From positions 42,106 through 106,105 of the forward strand of contig CAJTRA010000001.1 in the NCBI GenBank assembly GCA_910578345.1: a stretch of 64,000 bases of DNA, written 5' to 3'. The notes under the pieces are model-generated. The model was not told the origin of the DNA, made no database searches, and saw only the letters and a list, made by a program, of their open reading frames with translations. Both the position numbers and the translations under genes were made by a program. The stretch is from an uncultured Lachnospiraceae bacterium (lineage in GTDB: Bacteria > Bacillota > Clostridia > Lachnospirales > Lachnospiraceae). Positions 7,548-15,857 of this stretch are shown here, piece after piece (the stretch's first letter is position 1; each line of letters opens with the position of its first letter).

Positions 7548-9114
7548 CTCTGGATTCTCCTTTCTCTTTTCCCGCTTTCTTCTCCGTTCGATACTTCCCC
7601 GGCGTCATGCCTGTTTCCTGTTTGAAAAATCTTATAAACTGTGAGACATCGTTATACCCCGACATCGCTGCCACCTCTGTGACCGAGCATTCTTTCTGCT
7701 CCAGGAATTCTCTGGCCCGTTCCATTCTGACCTGTTTCACATAGGCTGCAAATCCGATTCCCTTTTTACTGGCAAATAGATGACTCAGATAATCCCGATT
7801 CATGAACAACTCTTTCTCCGCCAGTTCCTGCAGGGAAATCTCCTTGTCATAGTGCTGCCGTACATAGGCTGCCATGATCTCCACCACATCCCTTTGTCCG
7901 GCCAGCGACTGATCCTCCGCCTCGGTTGCATCTTTGCACATAAGGCCGTGCGCTCCCATCCGGCATATATTCCGGCTGATGCTGCACAGAAAATTTTCCA
8001 TCTCGGACAAGCTGTCAAACCGCAGGATACCTGTCTGACTCCTGTGCAGAAAGATCCCCTCCTGCCCGCTTTCTCCGATCGCCTGCTGAAACAATGCAGC
8101 CATTCTCGTGTATAACAGCTCCAGGCACTCTGCTTTCACCATGGGAAACCCATTCAGTGTCTCGAAGACAGACCGTATGCAGGCATATGCCTTCTCCTCG
8201 TTCCCGTCCTGCAGGGCCTCCCGCAGCAGATTCTCCTTTTCCTGTTCCAGATAATAGACTGCCGGGTTTTCTTCCTTGATTCTGTCTGCAAAGCAGAGAT
8301 CATATCCGTACAGCTTATACTTAAGCGCCTGCCTGGCTTCTTGATAGGCGTCTCCCACACTGCCTGCCCCTTTATGCACGAAGCTGATTCCCAGACTGGC
8401 ATGATACCCCTGCTCTTTAAGCAGATGATGGACTCGTCTTTGCAGGAAAGAATTCTCCGGAGCAGGACAGGTCACAAACATCCAACTGTCAAAATCCGGT
8501 TTCAGGAAGCGGATTCGTTCCCATAAGATACCATCGTACCTTTGCTCGATCTCGGACAGGGAATCTGGTGCGTCTGGTTTCTGATCCCGAAAGCGGATGA
8601 CCGTGACCTGATACTCAGGAAATACCTTTTCGAACATCTTCTCCTCCACAAAGCTGGTATATCCCCGGATCCGGATACAGTTGCCGATGAACTTAGTGAC
8701 GATATCCCGCCCCACGATCAGCGCTTCTTTCTTCTCCTTTCTGTTGCGCTGGACAAATTTATCCAGGCAGCCATGCAGCGCTTCCCTTTCGATCGGTTTC
8801 AGCAGATATTCTGCTGCGCCATGATTCAAGGCCGTCCGCGCGTACTCAAAATCCGAATAAGCGCTCATAATCACCACCTGCGATGTACGGTCATGTTCCC
8901 TGATCCGTTCTAACAAGGTAAGGCCGTCCGCCTTAGGCATACGAATATCTGTCAGGATCAGATCCGGTCTCTCCGTGCGCCAGACAGCTTCCCCCTCTTC
9001 TCCATTGACCGCCTGCAGAATGATAAAACGCCTGTCCACATCATATTCCCGGATCAGTTTGATCAGAGATTCCCTTGCGTACAGCTCATCCTCCACGACC
9101 AGTAACTTAAACAT
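7525..9114 (-). CDS. YesN-type response regulator with C-terminal AraC DNA-binding domain
   Basis: 529 residues. The N-terminal receiver domain has the acidic pair VVEDE, the phosphoacceptor Asp in LILTDIRMPKADG and the conserved Lys in EYLLKPI. A long middle region (about 130-410) of the YesN kind follows, and the last 100 residues carry AraC helix-turn-helix motifs (SLQELAEKELFMNRDYLSHLF; VTEVAAMSGYNDVSQFIRFFK). Such regulators are controlled by YesM-type kinases and switch on adjacent sugar ABC importers. It lies directly downstream of the permease genes. No kinase adjoins it; the only YesM-type kinase in view is 6.7 kb away at 15858-17681 on the opposite strand. Confidence 0.93.
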   Translation of the reverse strand: MFKLLVVEDELYARESLIKLIREYDVDRRFIILQAVNGEEGEAVWRTERPDLILTDIRMPKADGLTLLERIREHDRTSQVVIMSAYSDFEYARTALNHGAAEYLLKPIEREALHGCLDKFVQRNRKEKKEALIVGRDIVTKFIGNCIRIRGYTSFVEEKMFEKVFPEYQVTVIRFRDQKPDAPDSLSEIEQRYDGILWERIRFLKPDFDSWMFVTCPAPENSFLQRRVHHLLKEQGYHASLGISFVHKGAGSVGDAYQEARQALKYKLYGYDLCFADRIKEENPAVYYLEQEKENLLREALQDGNEEKAYACIRSVFETLNGFPMVKAECLELLYTRMAALFQQAIGESGQEGIFLHRSQTGILRFDSLSEMENFLCSISRNICRMGAHGLMCKDATEAEDQSLAGQRDVVEIMAAYVRQHYDKEISLQELAEKELFMNRDYLSHLFASKKGIGFAAYVKQVRMERAREFLEQKECSVTEVAAMSGYNDVSQFIRFFKQETGMTPGKYRTEKKAGKEKGESRDENGNDQ

Positions 9115-9174
9115 ACGGCAGCCTCCTTTGCTTTCCTCCTCTGCTTATTTCATCAAACGCTTTTGCAAATGCTT

Positions 9175-10014
9175 CTACCCCTTCACCGATCCGGCCGTCA
9201 GTCCCTTGATGATATATTTCTGACCAAGGCAGTAAATAAAAAGCATCGGCAGCATCGCCAGCAGATAGGCGGTAAATGCCATCGTATAGTTAAAAGAGTA
9301 TTCCGTCTTAAAATTATATTGAAAAAGCGGCAGCGTCCAGATCTCCTTTGCTCTGTTTAAGATCAGGAGCGGCAGCATAAAATCATTCCAGATCCACAGC
9401 GCATCCATGATCAGCAGCGTGGAAAGCATAGGTTTCACTAACGGCAATACGATCCTGACATAAGTCCCCAAAACGCCGCAGCCGTCGATCTGTGCCGACT
9501 CTTCAATCTCATAAGGAAGCCCACGAATATAGTTGACAAACAGAAATACCCCCTGTGTCAGACTGAATGCAGCATAGAGAATGATCAACCCTGTATGGTT
9601 TAAGAGCCCCAGCTTCGTCATCATCTTGGTCACTGGCAGCATGATCACCTGGGAGGGAATAAAAAGCCCCATGAGAAGATAGTAGTATACCGTTCTATAA
9701 TACCTTTTTTCAAAATTTCTGGCAACTGCATAGGACACCGAGGGCACAAAAATGAGGATCAATCCCACGGAGATCACGGTGATCTTCAGAGAATTTCGCA
9801 AAAAGACCCAGTAATTACTGTTCGTAAACAATTCTGCGAAATTACTCAGATTCAATCTTTCCGGAAGGGCGAAGAAATTTCTCCCGGCCTCGTCTAAGGT
9901 CTTGAAGGCATTGATCACAACAAGATAGAGCGGAAACAGGATCAGGATCAATCCGCAGGTAAGCAGCATTGTGCGGAGCAGTTTCCAGCCGGTGATATCA
10001 TTGATCTTTTTCAT
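9175..10014 (-). CDS. Carbohydrate ABC transporter permease, MalG/LacG type
   Basis: 279 residues with six predicted membrane segments and the EAA loop (EIEESAQIDGCGVLGTYVRIVLP), where importer permeases touch the ATPase. The start MKKINDITGW at 10014 is chosen because its ATG overlaps the TGA of the upstream permease (ATGA) and follows AAAGGGAGGGGGAAG; longer in-frame starts would lie inside the other permease. It pairs with the permease at 10011-10895 and the lipoprotein at 11020-12351. No ATPase gene is present in the operon; CUT1 importers of Firmicutes often share a common MsmK-type ATPase. Confidence 0.93.
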   Translation of the reverse strand: MKKINDITGWKLLRTMLLTCGLILILFPLYLVVINAFKTLDEAGRNFFALPERLNLSNFAELFTNSNYWVFLRNSLKITVISVGLILIFVPSVSYAVARNFEKRYYRTVYYYLLMGLFIPSQVIMLPVTKMMTKLGLLNHTGLIILYAAFSLTQGVFLFVNYIRGLPYEIEESAQIDGCGVLGTYVRIVLPLVKPMLSTLLIMDALWIWNDFMLPLLILNRAKEIWTLPLFQYNFKTEYSFNYTMAFTAYLLAMLPMLFIYCLGQKYIIKGLTAGSVKG

Positions 10015-10895
10015 TCTCTTCCCCCTCCCTTTCCGGTCAGCTTCAACTGGGTCAGAGAGAAGGCCGCCACCACGACAAACAAAACACATGCCTCCGCATT
10101 CGCCACCGAGAACCGCATATTCTTAAAAGCATCGTTGTAGATCAGAATCCCGATGACTTCCGTAGCACGGACCGGCCCGCCGCCGGTCATGGCATAGGGG
10201 AAATCAAAGGATGTAAAGCCCTGCTTGATCGTCAGAACCAGATTTACCGTCACTGTCGGCAGCAGATACGGCATTGTAATATACCAAAACTGCGCAAATG
10301 CTGTCGCCCCGTCAATCTTGGCCGATTCATACTGTTCTTCCGGAATCTGCTGCAATCCAGCGATAAAGATCACTGTCGGCATGGCGACTGCCTGCCATGC
10401 CTGTACAAACACGACTGCAGGAAGCGCCGTCTTTCCTGTCATCAGCAGACTCTGCGAAAGCCAGCCGATCCCCAGAAACTGCCCGATCATCGGCACTACC
10501 CTGTAGAACAACTGATCCCAAATCAGAGCAATCGTAACGCCGCCGATCATCGCCGGAACGAAGAAAATCGATTTCACAAAAGTCTTGAAGCATTTCAGAG
10601 AATTCAGGGAAATTGCCAAAAACAGAGACGCCAGGATAACGGAAACAACCAGCATGCAGCTATAAAGCAGCGTCGTTTTTAAGGAATTCCAGAAATTAGG
10701 ATTCCGAAACAGCATCCGATAATTCTTAAAGCCCACATAATGATACTCCATCGACATGCCGTCCCAATCCGTGAAGCTGTAGCGTATGCCGTTTATAACA
10801 GAAATCACATAAAAAAAAGTATACAATGCTGCCGGAATCACTGTGAACGCAAAATAGATATAGGCGCCTTTAATTTTCATAGATGTTCTTTTCAT
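10011..10895 (-). CDS. Carbohydrate ABC transporter permease, MalF/UgpA type
   Basis: About 294 residues from MKRTSMKIKGAYIYFAF, six membrane segments, EAA loop EEQYESAKIDGATAFAQFWYI near residue 200. The ATG at 10893-10895 is 12 bases from an AAAGGA site; another ATG at 10907 lies immediately after that site and is also possible. The open frame extends further upstream to 11009, but that part lacks membrane-protein character and reaches almost to the lipoprotein stop. It is the inner partner of the MalG-type permease. Confidence 0.92.
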   Translation of the reverse strand: MKRTSMKIKGAYIYFAFTVIPAALYTFFYVISVINGIRYSFTDWDGMSMEYHYVGFKNYRMLFRNPNFWNSLKTTLLYSCMLVVSVILASLFLAISLNSLKCFKTFVKSIFFVPAMIGGVTIALIWDQLFYRVVPMIGQFLGIGWLSQSLLMTGKTALPAVVFVQAWQAVAMPTVIFIAGLQQIPEEQYESAKIDGATAFAQFWYITMPYLLPTVTVNLVLTIKQGFTSFDFPYAMTGGGPVRATEVIGILIYNDAFKNMRFSVANAEACVLFVVVAAFSLTQLKLTGKGGGRE

Positions 10896-11019
10896 ATTGA
10901 TATCCATTCCTTTCGCTTTGCCCGAACACATAATGGAAAATGACTTCTGCAGAAGAACTGCCGTAAAAGCCAAAGACGGCAGGAGCTTTACACTCCCGCC
11001 GTCCTCCAAATCATGTCCG

Positions 11020-12351
11020 TCACTCCACTGATGTCACCGCAATGGAAGCATCCATATTCTTCAACAATGCATCCACATCCTGATCGGCCCAGAATCCCTG
11101 TACTACACTATACAGATCCGTGCTGACATTATTGCTGATCGTAGAAGCCATCCAATCATGTGTTCTCCCCGCATTCAATATCTCTATGATCGGTGCGATC
11201 CCTTCATCATTATTCACTACCCCTTTAATGCAGGAAGGCGCTCCGTCATTGTCATAGAATATCTGCGCATTTTCCGGCTCTGCCAAAAAGGCAAGAAAGC
11301 GATAGGCCGCCTCTTTCTCTTCCTCCGATGCTTTGGCTGAAACACAGATCGCCGCATCGATACCGGCCACACATTTTGTCGTTTCTACCGTATTATTTGG
11401 CAGCGGAAAGATTCCAAGGTCAAGATCCGCATTCAAAGATTCGATTGTTCCTCTGGCATAGGATCCTGTGATGCACATTGCATACTGTCCATTCGCGAAC
11501 TGCTCGTAGCACTGTGTATCCGAAAGCGCCAGCGCATCCTCATTGGCATAGGAGAACAGGGTTTTCATTTTCTCAAATGCCTGTATGAATTCTTCATTGC
11601 CCTCGATCTTCGTCTCTCCTGCAACTGCCTTCTCTATGATCTCGACACCATGCGGAGCCCATGCATTTAACGTACACTGGAACGTATGGCCTACACGTCC
11701 CGGATCCTTTCCATGCAGTCCCATCGGCGTGATTCCCGCCGCTTTCAGCGTCTCGCAGACGGAAAGGAATTCATCCCATGTGGCAGGCACCTCAAGCCCG
11801 TGTTCCGCAAAGATCGCACGGTTATAGTAAACGCCCATAAAGCTGCGGCTGTAAGACAACGCATAATATCCGCCGTCTTCCTGTTTGGCCAGTTCCAGAG
11901 ATGACGCTTCCACATTATCTAAGAACAGCTGTCCTGTAAGATCCTGAATATATCCGTTGGCCACCTTCTGTCTGAATGCCACCTGCGTGGGGAAATCGGA
12001 GAAGATCACCGGAATATCCCCGGATGAAATTCTTGATGTCAGCACCGTCGGCGCATCCGGGACCGTATTCATCTCAATCACGATATCCGGATTCTCTGCG
12101 TTGAATTTATCAATGATCGCCTGATATCCTTTCTGCGGCCCCTCTTCCCCTTTCTGCTGGAAAAATTCTATCGTGAGCGCTTCACCGGACGCCTGCTCCT
12201 CCGCATCCTGAGGCTCCTCCTCCTGTTCTTTCGGCTCTGCCTCTTGTCCCTCCTGGCTCCCGGCCGAAGCCGTCTGATTCTGTCCGCCACAGCCTGAAAA
12301 GCACATTCCTATCATCGTCATACATAAAATGACTGCTAATTTTTTTCTCAT
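11020..12351 (-). CDS. Extracellular sugar-binding lipoprotein of an ABC importer
   Basis: 443 residues. The signal peptide (MRKKLAVILCMTMIGMCFSGC) ends in a lipobox whose Cys should be lipidated, followed by a Gln/Glu-rich linker of about 40 residues. The mature part has the solute-binding family 1 pattern, for example VIDKFNAENPDI-like IIDKFNAENPDIVIEMNTV, GVYYNRAIFAEHGLEVPATWDEF and FANGQYAMCITGSYA. It is first of the three transporter genes. The ligand is probably an oligosaccharide or glycoside, but nothing in the sequence fixes it. Confidence 0.93.
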   Translation of the reverse strand: MRKKLAVILCMTMIGMCFSGCGGQNQTASAGSQEGQEAEPKEQEEEPQDAEEQASGEALTIEFFQQKGEEGPQKGYQAIIDKFNAENPDIVIEMNTVPDAPTVLTSRISSGDIPVIFSDFPTQVAFRQKVANGYIQDLTGQLFLDNVEASSLELAKQEDGGYYALSYSRSFMGVYYNRAIFAEHGLEVPATWDEFLSVCETLKAAGITPMGLHGKDPGRVGHTFQCTLNAWAPHGVEIIEKAVAGETKIEGNEEFIQAFEKMKTLFSYANEDALALSDTQCYEQFANGQYAMCITGSYARGTIESLNADLDLGIFPLPNNTVETTKCVAGIDAAICVSAKASEEEKEAAYRFLAFLAEPENAQIFYDNDGAPSCIKGVVNNDEGIAPIIEILNAGRTHDWMASTISNNVSTDLYSVVQGFWADQDVDALLKNMDASIAVTSVE

Positions 12352-12431
12352 ATTCGTTCTTCCTCCTGTTTCTTACTTACCGTCATGCCGGCATAACCGG
12401 TATAAACAATCTAGGCAAAAGATCCGTAAGG

Positions 12432-13400
12432 TCATATGGATCTAGACGCCTCGATCACCCACCGAATCCGCTGCGGATCGATATCCGTCGGCAGGCTGCA
12501 GTCAGGACCCAGAAGGAATCCTTTCTTGCCGACCAATGCAATCAGTCGTCTCGTTTCTTCCTTAATCTCCTCTTCCGTTCCCCGATACAGAACACCACCG
12601 ATCCTATTGTCGAAGCCTCCCCAAGCAGGCCTTTCGCCGAAAAATGCACGGATCTCATTGACATCCATATGATCCACATAGGAAGCCCAGCTCACGGCCG
12701 CCGACGGATAATGCTGCCAGCTCTCCATATGATTGCAGGTTCCGGCTTCATCCGCATCCCATCCGCAGCAATGCAGGAAGCAGCATTCGCTGATGGAGTT
12801 CGTAAATTCGAGTACCTTCCGGTCGCTGGGTTCTACCCATTCTCTATATTCTTCTACAGTAAAACGTGTCTTCTCTGCATTCTGCACACTGTACAGAAGG
12901 CCGTCCACACCGGCTTCATGAATGATGGCGTCGATCAGCTTATTCTCATCCTCTGCAATCACATCACAGACATGCATGACTGCCGCCGGATCCTTTCTCA
13001 TACACGCCATCATCTTATCCCAGCCTACCTGAAGCCGGAAAATAGACAGCGGACAGAACAGAGTATAGATCGTGACGCATTCGCCGTCCAGCCTCTCCAC
13101 GATCTTTTTCGCCCGTTCGACCTGTTCCCTGATAAAAGGACTGTCCGGGCTGATATGCTCGATCTCATAGAGCGCCGCCGGATCCTGCAGATCCTTAAGA
13201 ACCTTCGCCGGCCATCCGAAATAGCCGTCGCTGGATATCTTCAAAAAATCTACATCCGTATCCCGATAAAATTTCAGATGCGCCTCTACGATATCCTCTC
13301 CCCGTTCCAACTCCGGCGTATAATGACGCCAGAAACATCCTGGAACATGATCCGTCTCCTGTCCATGCAGCGCTGCCATAACCCTTTCTCTTTTATTCAT
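12432..13400 (-). CDS. Uroporphyrinogen decarboxylase (UroD/MtaA)-family protein
   Basis: 322 residues. The opening MNKRERVMAALHGQETDHVPG and the TIM-barrel layout match the UroD/MtaA superfamily, which includes haem-pathway decarboxylases and cobalamin-linked methyltransferases. HCCGWDADEAGTCNHM lies about residue 213 and contains adjacent His/Cys residues that could bind metal, as in the methyltransferase branch. No haem or corrinoid genes are nearby; the gene heads a run with a sugar ABC importer, as seen for many uncharacterised members of this family in gut Firmicutes. True uroporphyrinogen decarboxylase activity is therefore unlikely. Function unknown. Confidence 0.8.
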   Translation of the reverse strand: MNKRERVMAALHGQETDHVPGCFWRHYTPELERGEDIVEAHLKFYRDTDVDFLKISSDGYFGWPAKVLKDLQDPAALYEIEHISPDSPFIREQVERAKKIVERLDGECVTIYTLFCPLSIFRLQVGWDKMMACMRKDPAAVMHVCDVIAEDENKLIDAIIHEAGVDGLLYSVQNAEKTRFTVEEYREWVEPSDRKVLEFTNSISECCFLHCCGWDADEAGTCNHMESWQHYPSAAVSWASYVDHMDVNEIRAFFGERPAWGGFDNRIGGVLYRGTEEEIKEETRRLIALVGKKGFLLGPDCSLPTDIDPQRIRWVIEASRSI

Positions 13401-13540
13401 GTTCTTCTCTACTCCCCCTTCTTTGCCTGTTTCTGTACTGCCTGCTTCCGGTGTTTCCTCCGGATGTCATTATTATACGATGGGCACCGCTTGGAAGAAT
13501 AGAAATAAACTTAGTCAATTGATAGGAATATCCTTAGCTT

Positions 13541-13852
13541 TTAGAACCAGGATACCGCCATTTCGATCAGCAGGACAACGCTGAAGCAGGAAACAGCGAC
13601 CGTGATCAGGCTATACCCTCTCCATGCTATAAGGATACCGGCCAGAAGCGCTGCGATCCCGGCCGCCCGAACCGCCGTGGTCTCCACAATGGCAGGGAAT
13701 GTCATGACCGCCAGTGTCACATACGGAACATAGAACAGAAAAGACCGCAGAAAGGAATTCCTTACCGGTTTGCGAAGCAGTGTCAGGGGGAGGACACGCA
13801 CTGCATAAGTCATCAGTGCAGTCACCACAATGCTAAGATAGATATTATTCAT
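13541..13852 (-). CDS. azlD: AzlD-type small subunit of branched-chain amino acid exporter
   Basis: 103 residues with four hydrophobic segments; the N-terminus MNNIYLSIVVTALMTYAVRVLPL and FYVPYVTLAVMTFPAIVET are typical of AzlD. It overlaps the end of the azlC gene by 8 bases, so the two are translationally coupled. AzlCD pairs export branched-chain amino acids or their analogues (known for Bacillus azlCD and the related BrnFE). Confidence 0.9.
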   Translation of the reverse strand: MNNIYLSIVVTALMTYAVRVLPLTLLRKPVRNSFLRSFLFYVPYVTLAVMTFPAIVETTAVRAAGIAALLAGILIAWRGYSLITVAVSCFSVVLLIEMAVSWF

Positions 13853-14594
13853 AAGTATCCTCCTTTACCGGAAACAATAACGCCGCCGCCGCGGCTATGA
13901 CGACGGTCAGCACAAGTGTCCTGTTACTCACGGAAATCCGGTCTAAAAGCGGCAGACGATCCGCCAGGCCGCTTGCCGCAAAACCGGCCAGAATACAGGC
14001 CCCGACCACTCTGTTCGTCCTGGCTGGCGGTATGATGACCGCCAGAAACATGCCATAAAGCGCCACACTCAAACCGCTCACGATGCGCGCAGGAAGCAGG
14101 CTGCCTGCCAGAATCCCGGCTGCTGTTCCGGCCGCCCAGAAAGGCGCCGAGGCCAGCATTGCCCCATAGGCATACCACGGATTTAAAAACCCTGGCCTTG
14201 CGACCGAGATCCCGAATATTTCATCCGTCACGTCCGTCCCCAGCAGAAGGCGGTGTCTGATCGCCGTTCCCGGCGCCAGTCTCTGGCTTAAAGCACAGCT
14301 CATCAGCAGATATCTGGCATTTGTGATCAGTGTCATGACTGCCACTTCCAACAGGGAAGCTCCGGCAGCGACCTGTGTAAAGAAGGCATACTGTCCGGCT
14401 GACGCATTACACAGAATACTGGTCATAAATCCCTGCAAAACTGTCATTCCCGCATTTCTTGCCGCAATTCCAAGGGAAAATGCCACCGCGAAATAGCCGA
14501 TTCCAATCGGCAGCCCTGCTCTTAGCCCTTCCCGTAATTCCCGCCTGTCCGCCAGCGGCTCTTTCTTCTGTAAACTCCTATTTTCTTTTGTCAT
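13845..14594 (-). CDS. azlC: AzlC-type large subunit of branched-chain amino acid exporter
   Basis: 249 residues, multi-pass membrane protein. Family features are LPIGIGYFAVAFSLGIAARNAG near residue 30, FMTSILCNASAGQYAF, ITNARYLLMSCALSQRL and TDEIFGISVA. It is read divergently from the LysR gene at 14883, which is the likely regulator in the manner of brnFE-lrp or azlB arrangements. The leader upstream of the start (14595-14790) contains a complex folded element. GGAGGAGATC precedes the ATG. Confidence 0.92.
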   Translation of the reverse strand: MTKENRSLQKKEPLADRRELREGLRAGLPIGIGYFAVAFSLGIAARNAGMTVLQGFMTSILCNASAGQYAFFTQVAAGASLLEVAVMTLITNARYLLMSCALSQRLAPGTAIRHRLLLGTDVTDEIFGISVARPGFLNPWYAYGAMLASAPFWAAGTAAGILAGSLLPARIVSGLSVALYGMFLAVIIPPARTNRVVGACILAGFAASGLADRLPLLDRISVSNRTLVLTVVIAAAAALLFPVKEDTYE

Positions 14595-14616
14595 GATCTC
14601 CTCCCACGATTCGATC

Positions 14617-14770
14617 CCAGGCCGGAACAGTTCAGCTTAAGTTTGCGCATTTACTGCGCTGAGCGTGCCAACCTATAGTGGTCTATGGTATCCGGCCTAT
14701 CGCGCAGCAATTTAGGATAGCCGGATACAGTAACAGGAAGCCGAAGTCTGAACTGTTACACTCCAGGCCG
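14617..14770. repeat. Structured intergenic element bounded by 8-bp direct repeats
   Basis: A 154-bp segment between azlC and the LysR gene. The 8-mer CCAGGCCG occurs at both ends (14617-14624 and 14763-14770). Inside are nested inverted repeats: AACAGTTCAG/CTGAACTGTT (14626-14635 with 14748-14757), GTATCCGGC/GCCGGATAC (14688-14696 with 14720-14728, extendable through CTAT/ATAG with one bulge) and GCGCA/TGCGC (14645-14659). It could fold into a multi-arm RNA or DNA structure. It may be a non-autonomous repeat element or the azlCD leader RNA; no open frame or T-tract terminator is present. Confidence 0.55.
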
Positions 14771-14789
14771 AATCTGCTTTGCCATGTTC

Positions 14790-14818
14790 TTGACAACTCT
14801 ATGAATACACTATATATT
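14790..14818 (+). promoter_or_regulatory. Predicted sigma-A promoter of the LysR gene
   Basis: TTGACA (14790-14795), 17-base spacer, TATATT (14813-14818). The start point would be near 14825, about 58 bases before the ATG. The promoter begins 20 bases after the folded element ends. Confidence 0.7.
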
Positions 14819-14847
14819 TTGGTTACAAATAAGTAAAACAAATAATA

Positions 14848-14863
14848 CTAATACAACTATTAG
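14848..14863. promoter_or_regulatory. Candidate LysR operator in the azlC-lysR region
   Basis: CTAATA-CAAC-TATTAG, perfect 6-bp arms, lies downstream of the predicted LysR start point and 20 bases before the ATG. Dyads of this size (T-N11-A type) are typical LysR binding sites; position suggests autorepression. Confidence 0.45.
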
Positions 14864-14882
14864 GAGAAACGATCGTATTATC

Positions 14883-15752
14883 ATGAATCGATATCTTGTC
14901 CTGCAGAAAATCATAGAACTGGGAAGTTTTACCAAAGCTTCCGCCGCCTTAGGATATACACAGTCTTCCGTCAGCCAGATGATCGCTTCTCTGGAGAAAG
15001 AGCTTTCCGTTAAGCTCCTGAACCGCTCCAGAACCGGTATCAAGCTGACGATCGAGGGAGAAGAGCTGTATCCCTATATCGAGAAAGCGATCCTGCAATA
15101 CCGCGCCATTGGGCAAAAAGCAAGCGAGATCCGCGGACTGGATACTGGTATCATCCGTGTAGGCACCATCTCCAGTGTCACGTGCCATTGGATGCCGCAG
15201 CTGATCAGCGGCTTTCAGAAGCATTATCCCAATGTCCAGTTTTTGTTTCATCAGGGTGATTACCGCCTGATCCCGGAGTGGATCCAAAATGGGACCGTGG
15301 ATTTTGGTTTCGTCACACCGCCTGCCGCCAACGGCCTGGAGATTCTTCCTGTCAAACACGGAGAGATGCTGGCCATCCTGCCACAAAATCACCCGCTCTC
15401 TTCCAGAGCAAGCGTAACCCTCGCAGAGCTTACAAAAGATCCTTTTATCCTTCTGGAAGAAGGCGCCTACAATGAGCCTGCCGCCGCTTTCCAAGCCGCC
15501 GGACTTGCGCCGCACATCAGATACACCGTTCATGACGACTGGTCGATCATGACAATGGTGGAAGCCGGACTGGGAATCAGTATCCTGGCGAAATTAATGA
15601 CACGCCGTACGGATTTTGATATCATCTGCCTGCCCATCGATCCCCCCATTTACCGGGAACTTGCAATCGGATACAAAGACCGGCACAGTCTGCCGATCGC
15701 CAGCAAATACTTTATCGATCATCTGCTGGCCAATGTGGACCTGCTGCCCTGA
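14883..15752 (+). CDS. LysR family transcriptional regulator
   Basis: 289 residues. The N-terminal winged helix (MNRYLVLQKIIELGSFTKASAALGYTQSSVSQMIASLE) is classic LysR, followed by a type-2 periplasmic-binding-protein-like effector domain (about 90-289) with IIRVGTISSVTCHWMPQLI and MVEAGLGISIL. It is divergent from azlCD and probably regulates it. A GGAG lies 16 bases before the ATG, unusually far, so translation may be weak. Confidence 0.93.
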   Translation: MNRYLVLQKIIELGSFTKASAALGYTQSSVSQMIASLEKELSVKLLNRSRTGIKLTIEGEELYPYIEKAILQYRAIGQKASEIRGLDTGIIRVGTISSVTCHWMPQLISGFQKHYPNVQFLFHQGDYRLIPEWIQNGTVDFGFVTPPAANGLEILPVKHGEMLAILPQNHPLSSRASVTLAELTKDPFILLEEGAYNEPAAAFQAAGLAPHIRYTVHDDWSIMTMVEAGLGISILAKLMTRRTDFDIICLPIDPPIYRELAIGYKDRHSLPIASKYFIDHLLANVDLLP

Positions 15753-15857
15753 TCAGTCATACAGATCTCACCTGCTGCCGCCGCTGTCCACGTCACTGCT
15801 CTTGCCATGCAAAACCGTGGAAATTGCACACGAAAAGAAAGGAATCCGGTCTTCGCC

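Noticed and set aside
9149..9172. AAACGCTTTTGC upstream of the YesN gene as a catabolite-response element
   Set aside because: The spacing of the conserved TG, AA and CG positions does not fit the cre consensus on either strand.
14655..14680. Minus-strand GGTTGGCAC near the azlC leader resembling a T-box core
   Set aside because: Only the TGGNAC part matches; no specifier stem, no full GGTGGNACCGCG core and no terminator with a T tract follow, so a T-box riboswitch is not supported.
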